A DNA stretch of 64,000 bases from Sialis fuliginosa. Its lineage: Eukaryota > Arthropoda > Insecta > Megaloptera > Sialidae. Positions within the stretch are counted from its first letter, which is position 1. Each line of letters begins with the position of its first letter. Shown here piece by piece: positions 10,996 through 22,900 of this stretch. The DNA lies in the NCBI GenBank assembly GCA_961205875.1, contig OY540818.1, positions 728,001 through 792,000 of the forward strand. The letters are read 5' to 3'. The notes below the pieces were generated by a model that saw only the letters and a list, made by a program, of their open reading frames with translations, ran no database searches and was not told the DNA's origin. A program made the position numbers and the translations under genes.

Positions 10996-11865
10996 CTTGA
11001 ACACCTTGTAATTTTCTAATTACATCAAAAAACTTTTGTTTTCTGCTAAAAATAATTTTGGCGATATTACATCAAACATTTACAAAATATATAATGCTCG
11101 TTTTATCAAATTTCGTACGAAATAAAAAATGGAACGAGAGTAATACCACACTGCAAAGCATAGCATGCTTTGGGTGTGCTAATTGTATTCTTTGTACAGG
11201 TGTATCAAAACTCTGAACTTAATTTTTTTCAAATGATACACAAAAGTTTTTTTTATTCAAAATGTCCACCAGCAGCGTTGAGACTTATCATTCAAATTAA
11301 ATTAAATCTTCAAATAATTTTTTAACGCTGGATTTAGGTATAGAACATAGTTTATAAAATGTTTTTAAAATTGAACAGGCGTAATTCGAAAATGTGAAAA
11401 TATATAGGTTTTCCATTTGAAAAAAATTAAGTTCAGAGTTTTGATACATCCTGTACAAAGAATACAATTTTGTAAATGTTTGATGTAATATCGCAATAAA
11501 AGACCATATGCCTAAATTATTTTTAGCAGAAAACAAAAGTTGTTTTATGTAATTGGAAAATTACAAGGTGTTGAAAATAACACAATTTTCTTATAAAAAT
11601 GGTCATAATTTCTAAACCGCTCAGTATAATCGCACACATGCCTATATCAAAATATCCCAAAAAATAAATGCTTTTAGATTATCAATCAAAAATATATACA
11701 TTGTTTTTACAAAAACATAACTTTGATTTGTAACGCACTTATGGGACATCTATATAAATGTAACTATTTTTAAAATATGTGGCTTGTCTATTCTGACAAC
11801 TTTTGTATTTTATGTTTTCTTCCATTTGTTATAATAAATGAAATATTGAACTTTGACCCAGTCTG
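10996..11865. mobile_element. Damaged copy of the 6330-7686 palindrome
   Basis: This starts inside the left arm (AACACCTTGTAATTTTC), has lost much of the left half, passes through the same spacer (CAAAATGTCCACCAGC) and runs along the right arm to GTCTGTATA near 11868. A 96-bp hairpin segment (about 11085-11180) interrupts it between ACAAAA and TTGTATTC, which are adjacent in the intact copy. The open frame at 11297-11536 is the equivalent of one seen in the intact copy and is not a gene. Confidence 0.72.
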
Positions 11866-13451
11866 TATATTAGATTTTCAAAATGGCTAAATATCGTTTT
11901 AATTATCCAAATTATCGTATTGAAAATCTATTTTGTTTTAAAGTCTAACAATACTACTCTAGCTACATATAATGTGCGGATATTGACAAAAATATTGTAT
12001 TAGAAATGATCAAAAAATATTTTGACTAAAATAATTGTAACAATCACATTATCAAAAAATGATTGTCTAGCTTCATTTAAAGTAATATATGACGTTTACC
12101 ATTTGGAGCACTAAAACGATAAATAACCTTCATAATTAATATTATTTCAACGACTAGGACAGACAACAGTTATACTTATTTAGTAATATATCCATTCTTT
12201 AAAAAAATAACTTTATATACCTATAATATACTCACAATTAGACAGGTTTATTATTTTACAATATACCTACATAATACATAATGCATGAATCAATGGACAT
12301 AATTATAATATAATATAATTAATTATAACGTAAATCACAATAGAAAAAAAGGAAACACTAAAATACCTCAATTGCTGAAATAATTTATTTCTTAAAAAAT
12401 CAAAACGTGCCACGATCACGTAACCTTGAAAAATTCTTGTTTATTTTTTTAACTCAAAAAATATTTATGTAAATCTCTTCTCGAATATTTCAGGACGCCG
12501 ATTTATTCATTTTTGAGTCACGGCGAGGACCCAGTGAGCCGATGATTGTGGATAAACAATTTTCTCCAAAAAATCATGACTGCCACGTGGTTTTCATAAC
12601 ACACAAGTACACTCTACAACGGCCAGATGCCGTCTGGTCTCTGAGTGGGGGATACAGCGCGTGACGTCAGCTAAGGCTACGTCACTACTATTTGAAAAGT
12701 GTCCCACAAAATTTTAGACATATTATTATTAGTACGAGAGAAAGATTAATGCCTCGAAAATTTTATTTATTATTTATTGTTTTCGAGTAAAAAAATAGTT
12801 TTAGAAAAAATGTATCTTCTAAATAGCTTATCCGACTGGTTTGAAAAAAATATGTTTTAAATGTAAAGAATAGTCACTATAAAAAAATTTTGTTTTTTTT
12901 AAATAAATAAATTTTCTATAATTTATGTTCGATTCTTTTGCTTCCTCGCAATATCGAAGATACGAGAAGCTATGTGATCGTTTCAGATTGAGACAAAAAA
13001 AAAGTTCTCCAATTTCAAAATTTTAAATTTATTTATCCGTTTCACGTCAAGACAAACACTTTTCGTTCCGTGTCTGTCTGTCTGTCCATCCGTCCGTCCG
13101 TCTGTCCCCTGAATCCTTGTCACACGCATAACTCATGAACCACTGAACCGATATTATTGAAACTTGATCGGATGGTTGGGTTTGGTTTGAGGACGGTCCC
13201 ATTTCAAAATCATTAAAATCGTGTGTAAGGGGGAGGGGTGACACCCCAAAATATTTATTTTTTCAAGATATCTCAAGAACGACATATGTTACGAAAAAAT
13301 TTTATAGAATATTTTTTGTAGAGAATTAAATTTACTATAATATGGGTCTACTACGTTTGTTGTAAAATATTCCCTTACAAAGATTTATCTAAATTAATTT
13401 TAAAAATTCGTGTTTTGTTTTTCTAAATTGATATTTGATTGGATATATTAA
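11866..13451. other. Spacer with old dispersed repeat, no gene
   Basis: The 12900-13260 part has a run of TCTGTCTGTC and CCGTCCGTC words followed by GAACCACTGAACCGA. This style is shared with the other dispersed repeats of the window (3940, 28600, 43116 and 51597). A patch at 12500-12720 is GC-richer, with CACGTGG and GTGACGTCAGC, but shows no reading frame or tRNA box. The rest is AT-rich with no visible function. Confidence 0.4.
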
Positions 13452-13530
13452 GTGTCATTTTGACGTTTTAAATGTCACTTTGGCGTTTTAAATGTCACTT
13501 TGACGTTTTAAATGTCATTTTGACATTTGC
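13452..13530. repeat. 20-bp minisatellite, four copies
   Basis: The unit ATGTCACTTTGACGTTTTAA is repeated four times with one or two changes each. The last copy is truncated. No coding role is visible. Confidence 0.9.
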
Positions 13531-13866
13531 ATAAATTTAGATTTAGATTGAAATTGTCAAAAAATTAAAAATATAGAAAAAATATTCAGGTGCGTTTTAA
13601 GAAAAAATTCGAACTAAGATTTTTTAGTAAAATTTGTATAAAAATTAAATGGTTAACCAATGCCAGGCAATTTATCTGAACACTATCGGTTTTAGTGAAT
13701 TTAGCACGAGGAAGCACTGTGCATTTACTTGGCAGATGTTTTTTTTGTATCTTTTATGAATTGACCAAAAATATTAATTTTAGTTTTTATTTAAAAATAA
13801 TTTTAATAATATGTATGAATAATCCAGTTATCTATGAAAATAGCATTTATTCTTACAACTGTAAAT

Positions 13867-15284
13867 AGACTATGTGCACGAAGCCTACTAGCGCCGCTAG
13901 CGGACAATAATGAAGTACTGATCGCACTGATCTTTCTTTTTTTATTATCTATACCGCGAAATTTTTTAATGAGCAAATATCATTTAATCTAGCTGTATGC
14001 ATATAATATAAATAGCAAAGAATAAAAGGTACGTGAGAATTATTTATTTTGGGTATTTTTTTTCTTCAATCATGACTTATAATAGAAAAATAATTAATTC
14101 GTTTACATTGACAGCATAACCTCAAACTATGGCGTCGGACCGAATTTGAATGTATCAAACACTCAATCCCTTTTACTTTCAGTGATTTACATTAATAATT
14201 TTCAAATAAGTTATAAGTAAAATCATAGTTTTACTTATTTAACTCTTTTTACCGCTTTGATCCACTTCGCTCGTTTTTCGAGGTTATAACTTTGTACAGG
14301 GAATCTGTAAAACTATTTTACTTAGGCCCGATTTCTCAATATAAGTTTATACTACATGTCCTAGTTAAACCGGAGTTTAATCTATATACATATGTGTTTC
14401 TTAATGTTCAGTTAAAAATTATAAATTAATCTTAATTTAACTGACAGATGAACTGCCGGTTTATAATTAAACATACAGTTTTAAAACATCCAAAAGTAAA
14501 ATAAATGAACAGACAGTACCAAGAATGAATCTTACAATTTGAATACATATTAATTAATTGGACTGATTGATTTATTAAAATATATGTATTTCAAAAATTT
14601 GTTTGTTGACAAAAATTGCAAACAATCAAAAATAAATAATGTATGTATTTGATACTATTGCGTAATATCTGTAATACGTTATGAGTGGCCTAAAAGTAGG
14701 CATGTGTACAATATAATACTGTGTATTTTAACTATTGACGCTGTCTTGCCATACCATTATTATTTTTTTATAACTTATTTCACGTTTAAAGGTTTTACTT
14801 TAAAAAATAGCATCAACGTGTAACCCAAATTTATTTAATTTCTATTATTTATTTCATTTTTATCCGACTTCTTTTACGTTCTATAGTAGCGCTATATTCT
14901 TTTATTAATTCTAGAAATGTATCCTATTCTCTTTTACTAAAATTAACTCGTTTTTTATCACATTTAATATAATAATTTGGGGTTAGTTTTTAGTTTGACA
15001 TAACGAAAAGTGGTCATGTTAAAGTTAAGAAGGCCCTCTACTGCGTATGCGCAAGTTAAATTGCAGATTACGTTAAACTTATATTGGTTTTTCTCATGTT
15101 TTGTGTGCAATTAAAAAAACTTTCTGAAATTAAAATTATAAAAACAATTCTCACTGACGTATATGGAAAAATGGAGTTCAGTTTATAAGTGACAATGATG
15201 CTCACCACGAGCGCTTGCATCGAAATTATTTGTAACTCCGCCCCCCTGCACATAGCCTATAGATATATAGAAACTAATGTAATG
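13867..15284. other. AT-rich spacer, nothing recognised
   Basis: A short self-complementary word, GCGCCGCTAGCG, is seen near 13892. Loose inverted similarity around AAACCGGAGTTTAA and GCCGGTTTATAATT at 14370-14475 hints at a decayed MITE but cannot be delimited. The minus frame at 15068-15253 has no recognisable domain. Confidence 0.35.
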
Positions 15285-15405
15285 TAGGAAAGTGCTAACT
15301 TATGTAATTTCTTCTGTATCATGATGTATAAAAAAGTCTTGTGCCGTGTGCCGACCAGGGCAGTTTATTTTAATTTTAGTTGCTGACGTGTTCCATATCA
15401 TTATA

Positions 15406-16037
15406 CAGGGTGGGGCATTTAAAGTGTTACAGTTGATTATCTCAGAATCATCGCATATTTGAAAAAAATGTTGCAACAAAAAAATTTTTGGTTGTAAGGG
15501 GGTAATCGAATGTAATATTTATTTGCTATTTTAACGTGGCCTTCAAGGATATTTGAAGGTCAACATCATTTTTTTAAATAGGAACCTATAGTTTTTATTT
15601 AGTAATCTTATTCTACGTCAAAAAACACGAATCTTTCATTAAAAACCTTTTTTTTTTAACAACCCCCCATTCTCCAAGCTTTATTAGAACAAAATAAATA
15701 TTTTGTGTATCTGCGTAAAAATTTTTTGATCGTTCAAAATCTCGAATTATTTTGTTAGATACCTTGGAAAGCTTGGGTTGTTCAAAAAGAAGTTTTCAAT
15801 AAAAGATTCTTTTTTCTTCACGTAGTATAAGATTAGTAAATAAAAACTATAGATTCCTATTTAAAAAAATGATGTTGACCTTCAAATATCCTTGAAGGCC
15901 ACGTTAAAATAGCAAATAAATATTACTATTCGATTACCCCCTTACAACCAAACATTTTTTGGTTGAAATATTTTTTTTCAAATATGCGATGGTTCTGAGA
16001 TAATAATAAACTGTAACACTTTAAATGCCCCAACCTG
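15406..16037. mobile_element. Palindromic element, CAGGGTGGGGC ends (0.63 kb)
   Basis: Starts CAGGGTGGGGCATTTAAAG and ends CTTTAAATGCCCCAACCTG, flanked by TA on each side. The arms are about 300 bp around a short centre near 15720, where AAGCTT occurs on both sides. There is no reading frame. It was inserted next to the right member of the interrupted inverted repeat (15285-15375). Confidence 0.9.
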
Positions 16038-16665
16038 TATATGATTTAATCTGAATAAAATATTATTATTATTATATATATTTCTGTATTATAATTTTAT
16101 TAAAAACTTAAGTATCTACATAAATATTCTATAAAATTTTGTGATAACACATAAAACATTAACTTAAGGAATACGGCTCTTTCTTGTTAGTTTTCAAATG
16201 GTAAATTCCAGAAGATCTGAAAATAATATTATAATATTTAATAACCCAGATTTGTTGAATATCTTTGTCGTCAAATAAAAAAGTCACTACGTCAATTTTG
16301 GTAAAAAAACTATATTTAATTAAATAATTTTCATTATACAAATAGGCTGTTAAATAGGTCTTGTCAAACCAAATACCTTTTTTTTTTTAAATTTGTATTG
16401 TACTTTCCCCAAAACGCAACAACTTTTGACCTCGGGACTCATTGAATTCTTTAACGAGAAATACTATTGGATATATTTCCGAAGTAATTTTTAATCTAAT
16501 AATTATATTTTAATTAAAATCTATTTTGCCTGTACTAATACTAAATTTTGAATAATTATTACAAACCTTTAAATTCGAGACTCTCGACGAGACTTAAAAA
16601 TTAAATTGATATTGAGTTTAAGTTTCGTCTCGTTCTAATTTATATGTCGTTTTGAGACCCAGATT
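16038..16665. repeat. Spacer with old direct repeat (partner near 19250)
   Basis: The block at about 16425-16560 (CTCGGGACTCATTG, then TTTTGCCTGTACTA) recurs in the same order and strand at about 19250-19400. The two copies are clearly diverged and now flank the palindromes at 17478 and 18558. No coding potential is seen. Confidence 0.45.
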
Positions 16666-16673
16666 GAGAAAAG

Positions 16674-17056
16674 CAGAGCTTCGAACCGGAACTGAACCGA
16701 AAACCGGAAAAACCGTTATTTTTTGCCGGAACGAAACCCGGAACAGAACCGAAATAAAAATATCGGTTTTTACGGTTCAGTACATGTTAAAATACGCGCG
16801 TTAACATGATCTTCTTTCCCACTTCAATTGTCGTTCGGACTATCATACAAGTACCTACCATTAAATGTTCTAAATTATGGTAGAAAATTTTTTTTAATAC
16901 AAATAACTTTTTTTTAATTAATCACTCGGAGCTGAACCGAAAACCGGAAAAACCGTTATTTTTTTCGGAACGAAAACCGGAACCGAACCGAAATATATTT
17001 TTTTACTCGAACCGGAACGAAAACCGAAACGAAAAAAATAACGGTTCGAAGCCCTG
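16674..17056. mobile_element. hAT-type MITE with perfect 8-bp TSD
   Basis: The 383-bp element begins CAGAGCTTCGAACCG and ends with the reverse complement of CAGGGCTTCGAACCG. It is flanked by the direct repeat GAGAAAAG at 16666-16673 and 17057-17064. An 8-bp TSD and CAGGG-type ends are characteristic of hAT transposons. Near both ends the interior is built from degenerate GAACCGAAAACCGG words, which are typical subterminal transposase-binding repeats. It has no coding capacity, so it would have been moved by a transposase encoded elsewhere. Confidence 0.92.
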
Positions 17057-17477
17057 GAGAAAAGTCTCATATCGGCGAGTTTCATAAAACTCTAATGTAA
17101 GTGTATTACTTGTATTAGATAACCTATCCGTGTAAATAAATTAACACTTACTCTGGACGATATGTAGAATATTCTCCCATAAAAACACTTTTCGATTTTC
17201 CTGCGCACTTTCCTTTCTTTGCTTCTGAAAGTGTTTCACATTCTGTCGATTCAAATGCTGTAGGGTTATTTATAGATTCAGAAAAGTATAAATATGATCT
17301 TCCATGAGCACAAGATGCAAAAAATATATAAGTGAACTCATTTTAATAATTTACATGCAGAATTCAATTATATTAAATTGGTTTTACAGAAAATACATGT
17401 AGGCAGGAGCGTCAGCAGAAAATTTGGGGGACTTTTTTTATCAAAAAAATTAAATGAAATAATTCCCAATATACATA
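17057..17477. other. AT-rich spacer, nothing recognised
   Basis: No repeat or coding feature was recognised between the hAT MITE and the next palindrome. Confidence 0.35.
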
Positions 17478-18553
17478 CCGGGTGTTCCAGACCACCCGTC
17501 CACTATGTTTAACGCCCAAACTATTGAAGATAAGTGTTTTATGATAAACAATTTACTATATATATCGACCCTAAAGAATTTCAGGAAAATATTTTCAACC
17601 CCCTAAAATTTCCCAGTTTTAGGGGTACATCCCCGTTTTCATACATTCAATTGTTTAGAAAATATGGTGACGTTCCCAAATTTTAGGGATTTACTAAAAG
17701 TGTTCTAGTTTCGTTAAATGTTAATGAACATTTATTTTTAAATTTTTATTTGAAAGTAGAAATAATAAACTTTCTAATGATGTATGATTATTTGAGATTT
17801 GGATAATTTAAAGTGTCATACGTGACGTATCAAAAATGCAAAACTTCAATTGGGGATAATTTAAATTTTTTAATGAAATGATATATCAATTAGTACTTTA
17901 TCTTAAAAAATATATTCAAATTAACAACTTTTGTTAAGAAAATTAAAAATTTTATTAAAAAAAAAATAAAATAAATTATAATTTTAAATTTTCTTATCAA
18001 AAGTTGTTTATTTAAATATATTTTTTAAGATAAAGTACTCATTGATATATCATTCCATTTAAAATTTTAAATTATCCCCAATTGAAGTTTTGCATTTTTG
18101 ATACGTCGCGTATGACACTTTAAATTATCCAAATCTCAAATAATCATACATCATTAGAAAGTTCATTATTTCTACTTTCAAATAAAAATTCAATAATAAA
18201 ATTTCATTAACATTTAACGAAACTAGAGCACTTTAAGTAAAACCCGAAAATTTGGAAACAAGTCGCCATATTTTCTAAACAATTGAATGTATGAAAAAAA
18301 AAATTTCACAAAAGTTTCTTACTTTTTTATGATCTTTAAAATTATCTACTTTTGGATATACCGTTCCATTTGATTTTGCCGGGAAACGGGCATGTACCCC
18401 TCAAACTACCCCTCGAGGGGAAGTTTTAAAGGGTTGAAAATATTTTCCTGAAATTCTTTAGGGTCGATATATATAGTAAATTTTTCATCATAAGACTCTA
18501 TCTTCAATTGTTTGGGCGTAAAACATAGTGGACGGGTGATCTGGAACACCCGG
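17478..18553. mobile_element. CCGGGTGTTCC palindrome, copy 1 (1.08 kb)
   Basis: Ends CCGGGTGTTCCAGACCACCC and its reverse complement, with TA on both sides. Copies 2 (19927-25916) and 3 (27897-30041) share the ends and arms. Their lengths without insertions are about 1.18 and 1.19 kb. This copy is about 100 bp shorter because the left arm lacks, near 17625, a stretch that is present in the right arm. No reading frame exists. It shares TATA at 18554-18557 with the next palindrome, so one inserted at the edge of the other. Confidence 0.92.
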
Positions 18554-18557
18554 TATA

Positions 18558-19195
18558 CAGGGTGAGTCATATCAGGTGGAACAAACTTGAACCGTGGATT
18601 GAGAAAAATATTTTAAGCAAAAAACATTATATAAACATGTGTCCGGAAATTTGTCATGAGGGGGCTACAGCCCTACAAAAATTTTATTCAAAATTAGTTT
18701 TTATTTAATATCTGGAGAACCCATTATGTTAAAGTTATGAAATTTTATACGGGGTTTAGTATGAATAAGTATTATTGATTTCCAGTATTAACCAATTATA
18801 ATTTAGACCAGGGCTGTATGGGCCCAGTAGGCCCATCGATTTTTATCTAGTATTTTTTTGTTCTTTATTTTTTTCTTGAGTTAGATATTTGAATAAGACT
18901 GTATGACACAAAATACACAAAAATATACTTTGCTCATTTATCATAGGATAAACAGTTTACGAGAAATATGGATGCAAAAGAAAGGATGCTGAATTTTACT
19001 TAATACGGATGCTTCAAATTACAAAAAATATTTTTATATTCTTGCTATAGGTCTAAGAGGACACGTATAAGGTGATATATGTACATGAACTTTTTTCTTA
19101 CCTTTAATCAAAGAACAGCAATATAGATTTATTTTGTTTAATTTGAAGCATCCGTATTAAGTAAAATTCTGCATCCTTTCTTTTGCATCAACAAT
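18558..19195. mobile_element. Left arm plus hairpin centre of a split palindrome
   Basis: Starts CAGGGTGAGTCATATC after TA. About 410 bp of it (18558-18967) recur inverted at 35118-35530, which ends in CACCCTG followed by TA. The 18968-19195 part is its own small inverted repeat (GATGCAAAAGAAAGGATGC against GCATCCTTTCTTTTGCATC), resembling the centre of such an element. A normal right arm does not follow. Either 16 kb was inserted between centre and right arm, or these are halves of two copies. Confidence 0.75.
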
Positions 19196-19461
19196 ATAAA
19201 AGCTATCCGCGCGCAAATTTCCCCCCTCCAATATTTACATACGCAACAGCCTTAAAACTCGGGACTCATTGGATTTTTAAAGTATATATATAACAAAGTG
19301 ATTTAAAACAAAAAAATAGATCTAAGAATTATGTTATTTTCAGGTCGATTTTTTGTCTAATTTGCCTGTACTATAGTACGATTTCCTGATACAGATGTAT
19401 TTATCTTTTAATATGTCACTACACAAAATCAATAACACGACTTGTTATTTTAAAATTAAAC

Positions 19462-19720
19462 TTAAGTTACACCTTGTCAATGTAAAAATAAATTTTTCTA
19501 ATAAAAATTTGAAAATATTTGTCGATTAAATGTTTTCTACGGTTTGTTGTAATTAATGAACTACCACTTGTTTTTTGATGTGTATATGTTCTACAACTGT
19601 ATATGTTCATACGTCATACTTGTCACATAATAGTATCTTATAATTAAAATTGTCTGTAAAAATCATTCAAATATAACATAATCGCGGAAAATCAAAAAAA
19701 AATTATAAATTCATGTTTTT
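19462..19720. repeat. Old direct repeat, partner at 26582-26945
   Basis: AGTTACACCTTGTCAATGTA, then ATTTGAAAATATTT, then CCACTTGTTTT, TGTTCTACAAC and AAAATTGTCT occur in the same order and strand near 26582-26945. This is a diverged family of unknown kind. The 6-kb palindrome at 19927 lies between the two copies. Confidence 0.55.
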
Positions 19721-19926
19721 AATGTCATTTTCTATATTTTAACAAAATATTTGATATTGTATATTTTTTCTGGTTTCTTTTAGGATAAACTGAAACAACT
19801 CTATATCAATAGCAATATATAATTTTATTTCCTCGAAGGACCTTATACGCCTTGCGTTCACAATTTATTTACAAACAGTACAACAATACACCGTTTGTTG
19901 ATATACCTTATTTCAATACATATATA

Positions 19927-22900
19927 CCGGGTGTTCCAGACCACCCGTCCACTATGTTTTACGCCCAAACTATTGAAGATAGAGTTTTATGATAAAAAAT
20001 TTACTATATATATCGACCCTAAAGAATTTCAGGAAAATATTTCCAACCCTCTAAAACTTATCTTTGGGGGGTAGTTTGAGGGGTACATGCCCGTTTCTTA
20101 GCAAAATAAAATAGAACGGTATATCCAAAAGTAGATAATTTTGAAGATCATAAAAAAGTAAGAAACTTTTGTAAAAAAAAATTTTTCATACATTCAATTG
20201 TTTAGAAAATATGGCGACTTGATCCTAAAATTTAGGGTTTTACTAAAATTGCTCTAGTTTCGTTAAATATTAATAGTATAGTCAAATTAGATTTTGAGAG
20301 GAATTCTCTGGGAACAGCAAAATTTTTATACCATAATATAGGGGGGACATTGTAGTTTCACCACCCAAAAGTCCCACGAGCTAAACCTTGTGCTAACTCG
20401 GGGAGCCCCATTCAAAGTTGGATTTTGTGCAAATATTTGTTCATTTTTCTAGCTCATAAAAATACAGATATCTCGAGAACAAAAGTAGATATCGAAAAAA
20501 ATGTTGCTGTTTTAGAATTGCTATAAAATACCCAACAATATGACTAAATAATATTAGAACTTATACTCAAACGTTTAGGTGTCACGTTCATTTGTTTATC
20601 AAAAATCGCTGTAATTTTATTGTTTTTTCAATTCCATACTTTTTCATTACATTATTAAGTATGAAAAAAAAATTGTTTTCTATTTTTTGTAGTTTTCATC
20701 TTATTCTAAGTTTAATTTCCTTGAAAAATCTGTCATGGATTTTGATTTAAAAAAATTGTGTGAACACGTAAATAAAATTTCAAAAAAGTATTATTTAGTT
20801 TGCAAATTAAATGAATGTTAAATTAACTGTATACGGTTTTTCAAATACATTAAATATTTCATCAACCCGTCATACTATCTGCAAAATTTTAGGTATTTTG
20901 GAATCGCTATGAAATTTGAATAATATTATAGGTGCACAGAAAAAAATATTTAAACACTGTGAACATATATGGGGCGGTTTTTTAGGAAACTGCATAAAAA
21001 TTACAGTCTATGAATTCATACATGGCTGTGCTCCTTTAAATAATTCCTAGTACTATGATGTATGTTACATATATAGTGCCCATGCATGTACGTTTATATA
21101 AAAAAAATTTCCGCGATTAAACCATTCAAAAAAAAATTACAGTTATTTTAACTTGTGAACTGAATTTTATTTTTTCGTGATTTGGTATAATCAAGATATC
21201 TCCTAAACAAATGAAGATACATGCAAGTACCATCACATCAAAATACGTAAAATTGTATGTGCTACAACTTTTATGAAAAGTATTTTTTGTTATCTTTATT
21301 CTAAATAGTTAATAAATCTACGCGAAAATTTATTTTTAGAGGGGCCGACGAAAAATAAGCTAGTTTTGATTTTTTTCTGGCCCTAATGTGAAGAATTGAT
21401 AAAAAATAAGTAACACTAATTTTAGAGGATAATAATTTGCAAACTCTCTGAAAATTAAATTTTAATAGGATTATATATAACAGAAATATTTAATTTTAAA
21501 GTGCTCAAAAAAATGACATTTTACATCAAGATTGTTGTACAGAGTAAGCTATGGAAATTAACACTGTGCAGAGAAAAACATTGACGAAGTTAAAAATTGG
21601 GAAAGATGTTACCAAATATCTATAGATTGTTATAATAAACCATTATCAGTAATAAAATTTCTAATTCAACCCCTATATTGAAAAAACTACCCTTAGTGTA
21701 TAACTCTCAACTTATGTTCTCGATTTTCTTGAAAACGGTATATCGCACGAAAAAAATGTATGGAACTAATTGTGTAGAGAGTAAAATTTGCAATTGATAA
21801 CAAATAACATATTAATTGAGTTATTTGAAATTACGGCGTTATTCAAAGGTTTATAAACGAGGCCAAAAAACATATTTAATGTTAGTTATTTCTGAAGGGC
21901 ACAGATATTTTTTTGCCAAACTTTGAAAATATAAACTACTTACAATATTAAATAGTCACACCAAATTCCCAATCGATCAATGCCACAGAAAAAAAGTTAT
22001 AGCCAGTTTAATTTTTTTTTTAAATTATCAAAAGTGTGAATTTTGTAATATTGATATGCTGTTATAATCAAAATTTACGAAAATTTTTCATAACATTATA
22101 AGTCTCTTAAAAATTCTGATATTTATTTGAAATTTCACAATAATGATGGCTGTAGTTTATTTTCAATACCCAGTAATTAACAATTGTGTATGTTAAATTA
22201 TAAGGTTTTTACAGCTCTACAAGTGCGCAAAAATTAAAAGTGTTAATTTTCAATTCCAAAACAAAAATATTCCAAAATTGTTTACACCAAAATGAAGATA
22301 AAACTAGCACTTTTACATATTTCATAAAATTATTAGATCCCTTTAGTTTTTAAATGATAACATAATATCAATGTGCTATTTAATCTACCCTATGACACCA
22401 ACCCCTATATTAAGATTATGAGGAATATATGAAGTTGGTCCATAAAGTTTCAAAAATCTTTATAAGATCTTACAAACAAATACAGAGATTGTCAATTCAT
22501 CAATAAAATTTATAAAAAATTGAGTAGATACCCCAAATCGTCAAAATTAAAAAAAAAATATTTTTGAATTCTAAACTTTGATTTTGTCTATAATTATTAC
22601 ATTCGCTTTGTTTTAACTTGTAGTGAACCTACTTTCATGGGTTAACATCTCCCATTATATGTTTAAATTTTTTTATAGATATGGAATAGTTTAACATATT
22701 TTGCATTCAATATTTTGTTATTTTAACGAATGAATCCTTTTTTTATGTCATCTCATTTAATTAATTTAGTTTCAATAAAAACGGTGTAGTGAATTGAAAG
22801 GTTAATAAATAGGTAGTTGTTAATATTATATTTTGCTTTTATTGATAAATATACAATCTCTATATTTGTTCGTAAGACCTTATAAAGATTTTTGAAACAT

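Noticed and set aside
12500-12720. GC-richer patch considered as tRNA/SINE or exon
   Set aside because: No A or B box of a tRNA promoter, no cloverleaf and no open frame of note.
13047-13244. 65-residue minus frame
   Set aside because: Runs through the CTGTCTGTC/CGTCCGTC block of a dispersed repeat; no domain.
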